DNA of 8,257 bases, from assembly GCA_003167475.1 (NCBI GenBank), contig PMTB01000265.1, forward strand, positions 1 through 8,257, read 5' to 3'. A program made the translations under genes and the position numbers. The stretch's first letter is position 1; every line of letters starts with the position of its first letter. Below, in pieces: positions 5,988 to 8,257 of this stretch. The notes beneath the pieces are model-generated. The model worked only from the letters and a program-made list of their open reading frames with translations. It made no database searches and had not been told where the DNA came from. Source of the stretch: a candidate division FCPU426 bacterium (GTDB lineage Bacteria > Oederibacteriota > PGYV01 > Palsa-1178).

Positions 5988-7313
5988 TTATTTGTTGCCC
6001 GGGGTTTCCGCGGGTTCCGTGGCGGCCTGCAGGCCCGCTCCTATTTCTTTTATTATCCCGCGTTTTATATAGATGGGCCTTATTATTTTTATTATTTCCG
6101 GCAGCTCAAATGAGAACAACAGCGAGCCGGCTATCACAAAACATCCCCCTATGGTGACCGTGAGGGGGGAGCCTATCACGCCGGCCAGCCAGCCATAAAG
6201 CAGGTTGCCGAACGTGGAAATGCCAATAAAAGCTATTGTGTAAAAGCTCATGACCCTGCCGCGTTTGTCCTCGTCGCTTATTGACTGCAATATGGTGTTG
6301 CTTGAGGCTGTCATAACTATCATGCCGCACCCGGCGATAAATAACATCACCATCGCAAGCGGAAGGTATGTGGACACTGAGAAGCCTATCATGGCCGCGC
6401 CGAAGACAAGTCCGAAGATAAAGATATGCCTGCTTAATCCGACCACGCTTTTTCTGGATGCCAGGTATATGGCGCCGCAAAGCGCGCCGGCCCCGGCAGA
6501 AGACATAAGGAACCCCATAGTGTGCGCCCCGCCGTGAAATACATGTTTGGCAAACACCGGCATAAGCGCCATGTAAGGCATGCCCAAAAGGCTGGCAAGC
6601 GACAGGTTGAGCAGTATATCCCTTATCGGTCTGGATTTCGACACATAATCATACCCGATCTTCAGCTCCCGCATTACGTTCTCGTTCCTGGGAGTGCCAA
6701 TTTTTTCCTTAACTTTCATGAGGTAAAGCGCGTATAACACGGCGATAAAACTCAGGGCATTGAGTACAAAACACATGCCTTCGCCAACGGTCGCGATTAT
6801 TATGCCCGCGATGGTGGGGCCGATGAGCCTTGCCGCGTTGAACATGCCGGAGTTGATGGCAAGTGCGTTGCTTATGTCGTTTTTATCGTCGATCATTTCC
6901 ATCATGAAAGATTGCCGGGCCGGGACGTCAAAGCTGTTTATGAGACCGATGAAAAAGCTCAAGGCCACAATATGCCAGGTCGCGACCATATGCGCGAGGA
7001 CAAGCACCGCAAGTATGATAGCCTGAAAGAATGAAAGCGATTGGGTGAAAAGGAGTATTGTGCGCTTGTTCCACCTGTCCGACAAAACCCCGGCAAAAGG
7101 GGATACGAATATGGAAGGAAGCTGAGAAGCAAACCCCACAACCCCGAGCAAAAAAACCGAGCCTGTAATCCTGTAAACCAGCCAGCTCATAGCGGTAGTC
7201 TGAAGCCATGTGCCGGTTAAGGATATGCCCTGTCCGATGAAGAATAGCCGAAAATTCCTGTGCCTTAAGGCTCGCAGCAGGGAAGGTATTTTTATAGTTC
7301 TTATTTTTGACAT
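5988..7313 (-). CDS. MFS exporter, EntS/MFS_3-type
   Basis: This 441-residue, 12-helix major facilitator is probably a proton-coupled exporter in the inner membrane. The N-terminus (LRHRNFRLFFIGQ, about 16-28, then SLTGTWLQ) is characteristic of the MFS_3 family that includes the enterobactin exporter EntS and macrolide pumps. Motif A of the loop between helices 2 and 3 is seen as GVLSDRWNKR (75-84). Between the two six-helix halves, around residues 200-225, there is the usual charged loop (KVKEKIGTPRNENVMRELK). The C-terminal 25 residues are polar and poorly conserved. Start ATG at 7311-7313 has a weak AAAGG (complement of 7324-7328) ten bases upstream. The gene is transcribed toward the RND gene, from its own promoter. 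Its substrate is unknown; siderophore or drug export are family possibilities only. Confidence 0.93.
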   Translation of the reverse strand: MSKIRTIKIPSLLRALRHRNFRLFFIGQGISLTGTWLQTTAMSWLVYRITGSVFLLGVVGFASQLPSIFVSPFAGVLSDRWNKRTILLFTQSLSFFQAIILAVLVLAHMVATWHIVALSFFIGLINSFDVPARQSFMMEMIDDKNDISNALAINSGMFNAARLIGPTIAGIIIATVGEGMCFVLNALSFIAVLYALYLMKVKEKIGTPRNENVMRELKIGYDYVSKSRPIRDILLNLSLASLLGMPYMALMPVFAKHVFHGGAHTMGFLMSSAGAGALCGAIYLASRKSVVGLSRHIFIFGLVFGAAMIGFSVSTYLPLAMVMLFIAGCGMIVMTASSNTILQSISDEDKRGRVMSFYTIAFIGISTFGNLLYGWLAGVIGSPLTVTIGGCFVIAGSLLFSFELPEIIKIIRPIYIKRGIIKEIGAGLQAATEPAETPGNK

Positions 7314-7370
7314 ATTTTAAAAGCCTTTCTTTTAAATAGACGTTGTTGATCAGTTTATTTCCATACATTT

Positions 7371-7399
7371 ATTATACAAAAATATTACCGGGATAACAA
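7371..7399 (-). promoter_or_regulatory. Likely promoter of the MFS gene
   Basis: On the minus strand TTGTTA (complement of 7394-7399) and TATAAT (complement of 7371-7376) are separated by exactly 17 bases. The -10 box is perfect and the -35 matches four of six. Transcription would begin near 7364 and leave a leader of about 50 bases before the MFS start. A short inverted ATAACA/TGTTAT pair overlaps the -35 side, but it is too short to call an operator. Confidence 0.55.
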
Positions 7400-7458
7400 T
7401 GAATTTGATACCCGTGTTATTGTACTCTAAAGTGTGTAGTTCAAGCATCGTCACCCCC

Positions 7459-7500
7459 GCCAAAAAAGATGGCCCGCGCAAGCGGGCCATCTTTTTTGGC
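7459..7500. terminator. Perfect bidirectional rho-independent terminator
   Basis: The arms 7459-7477 and 7482-7500 are perfectly complementary over 19 bp, with a GC-rich upper stem (GGCCCGC/GCGGGCC) and a GCAA tetraloop of the stable GNRA type. Six As at the base of one arm and six Ts in the other give a T-run on either strand, so it should stop transcription in both directions. It sits between two divergent promoters rather than after a gene. Confidence 0.85.
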
Positions 7501-7501
7501 A

Positions 7502-7588
7502 GAGCAATAGAGCGAGATGGAGAACAATAGACAATCTAATCAAATCCATCTCGATCTATTGCGGTCTATTGCTCCCGCGCTATTGTTC
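7502..7588. repeat. Cluster of overlapping inverted repeats built on CAATAG/CTATTG
   Basis: Three pairings interlock. 7505-7521 and 7545-7561 pair over 17 bases with one mismatch (core CGAGATGGA/TCCATCTCG). GAGCAATAGA (7502-7511) pairs with TCTATTGCTC (7565-7574). GAACAATAG (7522-7530) pairs with CTATTGTTC (7580-7588). The left half has two CAATAG words and the right half three CTATTG words at spacings of 10 and 14 bases. The right half recurs at 365-393. The cluster could be a multi-site operator, a structured RNA or a mobile palindromic element; no family is recognised. Confidence 0.6.
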
Positions 7589-7744
7589 TTTGCGGGACTT
7601 AAGGGTTCTTCGGTTGACAACCACTCTTTTAACTGCCCCAAAAGGTTCTGTATCCCGTCCCGTCCGTCCCGGCATAAATACGGGGCATCGTCTGAAGGCG
7701 ATTTTTATGGGAGGCGGCTGGTAAAATACCTGTGAAATATGAAA
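7589..7744. other. Non-coding stretch with possible gene remnant
   Basis: No convincing gene is seen. A minus-strand frame over about 7530-7700 reads protein-like (GIQNLLGQLKEWLSTEEPL) but has no start or ribosome site and is not recognised, so it may be a leftover of a lost gene or part of a repeat. A run of CCCGT/CCGT units lies near 7652-7672. Confidence 0.25.
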
Positions 7745-7773
7745 TTGACTTAAAGAATAATACACGATATAAT
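7745..7773 (+). promoter_or_regulatory. Sigma-70 promoter of the MNT-HEPN pair
   Basis: TTGACT (7745-7750) and a perfect TATAAT (7768-7773) are separated by the optimal 17 bases. Transcription would start near 7780, about 23 bases before the MNT start codon, leaving a short leader that carries the ribosome site AGGAG (7789-7793). Confidence 0.75.
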
Positions 7774-7802
7774 TTGTTCAAGTAATACAGGAGATTTGAA
7801 AT

Positions 7803-8129
7803 ATGACCGTAAAAGATATAAAAAAAGTGTTATCAGAGTTCAAGGGGGAACTGAACAGCAGGTTTTCGGGAATTAAAGGTGTATACCTGTATGGATCAGT
7901 GGCAAGAAACGAGCATACCTCGGAATCCGACATTGATATTCTTGTTATAACGGATGATACTATGGTCGGAATTAATGAGGAAAAGATACTTGACATGGCC
8001 TATGAAACAGGTTTGAAATATAACTGTGTATTCGGGGTCGTGGTATGCTCTGTTCGCGGTTGGGACAGGCTGAAATCGGCCGGAAGCCCATTCTATGCGG
8101 AAGTAAAAAAAGAGTCAGTCAAAATATAA
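7803..8129 (+). CDS. MNT-type minimal nucleotidyltransferase (likely antitoxin of MNT-HEPN pair)
   Basis: This 108-residue protein has the nucleotidyltransferase signature GSX10DXD exactly: G31-S32, then ten residues, then D43-I-D45, in a strand-helix context (VYLYGSVARNEHTSESDIDILV). The C-terminal end (SPFYAEVKKESVKI) matches the usual end of short MNT proteins. The start ATG at 7803 has AGGAG (7789-7793) nine bases upstream and a good promoter before it. Its stop TAA shares one base with the next start codon, so the two are coupled. In characterised MntA-HepT systems the MNT protein inactivates its HEPN partner by adding AMP groups. The same job is inferred here from motif and layout; a solitary housekeeping role is less likely. 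Confidence 0.88.
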   Translation: MTVKDIKKVLSEFKGELNSRFSGIKGVYLYGSVARNEHTSESDIDILVITDDTMVGINEEKILDMAYETGLKYNCVFGVVVCSVRGWDRLKSAGSPFYAEVKKESVKI

Positions 8130-8257
8130 TGAAGGAATTGGTCGGGTATAGGATCAATAAATCAAAAGAAACACTTAAAGACGCAAAACTTTTATTTGAT
8201 AAAGGCAGTCTTTTTTCGTCTGTAAACCGTTTGTACTATTCAACTTTCTATGCTGTT
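8129..8257 (+). CDS. HEPN-domain protein, N-terminal part (cut by window end)
   Basis: Forty-three codons are visible, starting at ATG 8129-8131, which overlaps the MNT stop by one base. The sequence shows the first long helix (residues about 8-25, AKLLFDKG) and the hallmark NRLYYSTFYAV (33-43) of the PF05168 HEPN family. In ribonuclease HEPN proteins an R-X4-6-H motif is catalytic. Here arginine R34 is followed six residues later by Y41 instead of histidine, a change seen in many members of this family, so RNase activity cannot be assumed. With the MNT gene it forms a toxin-antitoxin-like pair. The rest of the protein lies outside the window. Confidence 0.8.
   Translation, partial: MKELVGYRINKSKETLKDAKLLFDKGSLFSSVNRLYYSTFYAV

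Noticed and set aside
6024..6035. Perfect 12-base palindrome GGCCTGCAGGCC.
   Set aside because: It lies within MFS coding sequence and is explained by GC-rich codons; no second copy was seen.
5907..6113. A 68-codon + strand frame spanning the second dif-like site and the end of the MFS gene, downstream of the strong promoter.
   Set aside because: It has no ribosome site, its low-complexity aromatic tail is the antisense of MFS coding DNA, and the equivalent frame at the first dif-like site is closed by a stop.
7517..7735. A 72-codon + strand frame between the terminator and the MNT gene.
   Set aside because: It begins inside the palindromic cluster, lacks a ribosome site, and shows no recognisable domain.

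Overview
The window looks like accessory DNA from an uncultured Gram-negative bacterium. An RND pump of the AcrB type implies an inner membrane and periplasm. The genes use the standard code: TGA, TAA and TAG all serve as ordinary stops here. Frequent ATA and AGG codons and palindrome-rich intergenic DNA would fit something like Omnitrophota or a relative, but that is a guess; no marker gene is present.

Layout. Positions 1-107 hold a decayed hairpin repeat, followed by a small two-helix membrane protein (108-323). A gene-poor stretch of about 600 bases (324-922) carries a CTATTG-type repeat and the first copy of a 28-bp near-palindrome (431-458). Next is a tightly packed + strand unit: an ABC exporter ATPase (923-1735), its ABC-2 permease (1740-2516) and an RND pump subunit (2649-5783). 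The RND gene is full length but is broken by one in-frame TGA (5406-5408), at a conserved glycine just before the transmembrane-10 lysine. No membrane-fusion protein or outer-membrane channel gene lies beside it. After the RND gene come a near-consensus promoter (5809-5838) that leads into no convincing gene, and the second copy of the 28-bp element (5919-5946) in the same orientation.

The 28-bp element is built like a Xer/dif site (11-bp arm, 6-bp centre, 11-bp arm), and its left arm resembles the XerC arm of dif. The two copies bracket the ABC-RND unit, so the unit may be an efflux module moved by a tyrosine recombinase. This is the most interesting hypothesis in the window; it is not proven.

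The right part holds a minus-strand MFS exporter of the EntS/MFS_3 type (5988-7313) with its own promoter. It is followed by a perfect 19-bp bidirectional terminator hairpin (7459-7500), a cluster of overlapping inverted repeats built on CAATAG/CTATTG (7502-7588), and a + strand promoter with optimal spacing. That promoter drives an MNT nucleotidyltransferase (7803-8129) overlapping the start of a HEPN protein cut by the window end (8129-8257), which is the layout of an MNT-HEPN toxin-antitoxin pair.

Three different exporter types (ABC, RND, MFS) therefore sit side by side with a toxin-antitoxin pair and several repeat families, as expected of an accessory island. No substrate can be assigned to any of the exporters.
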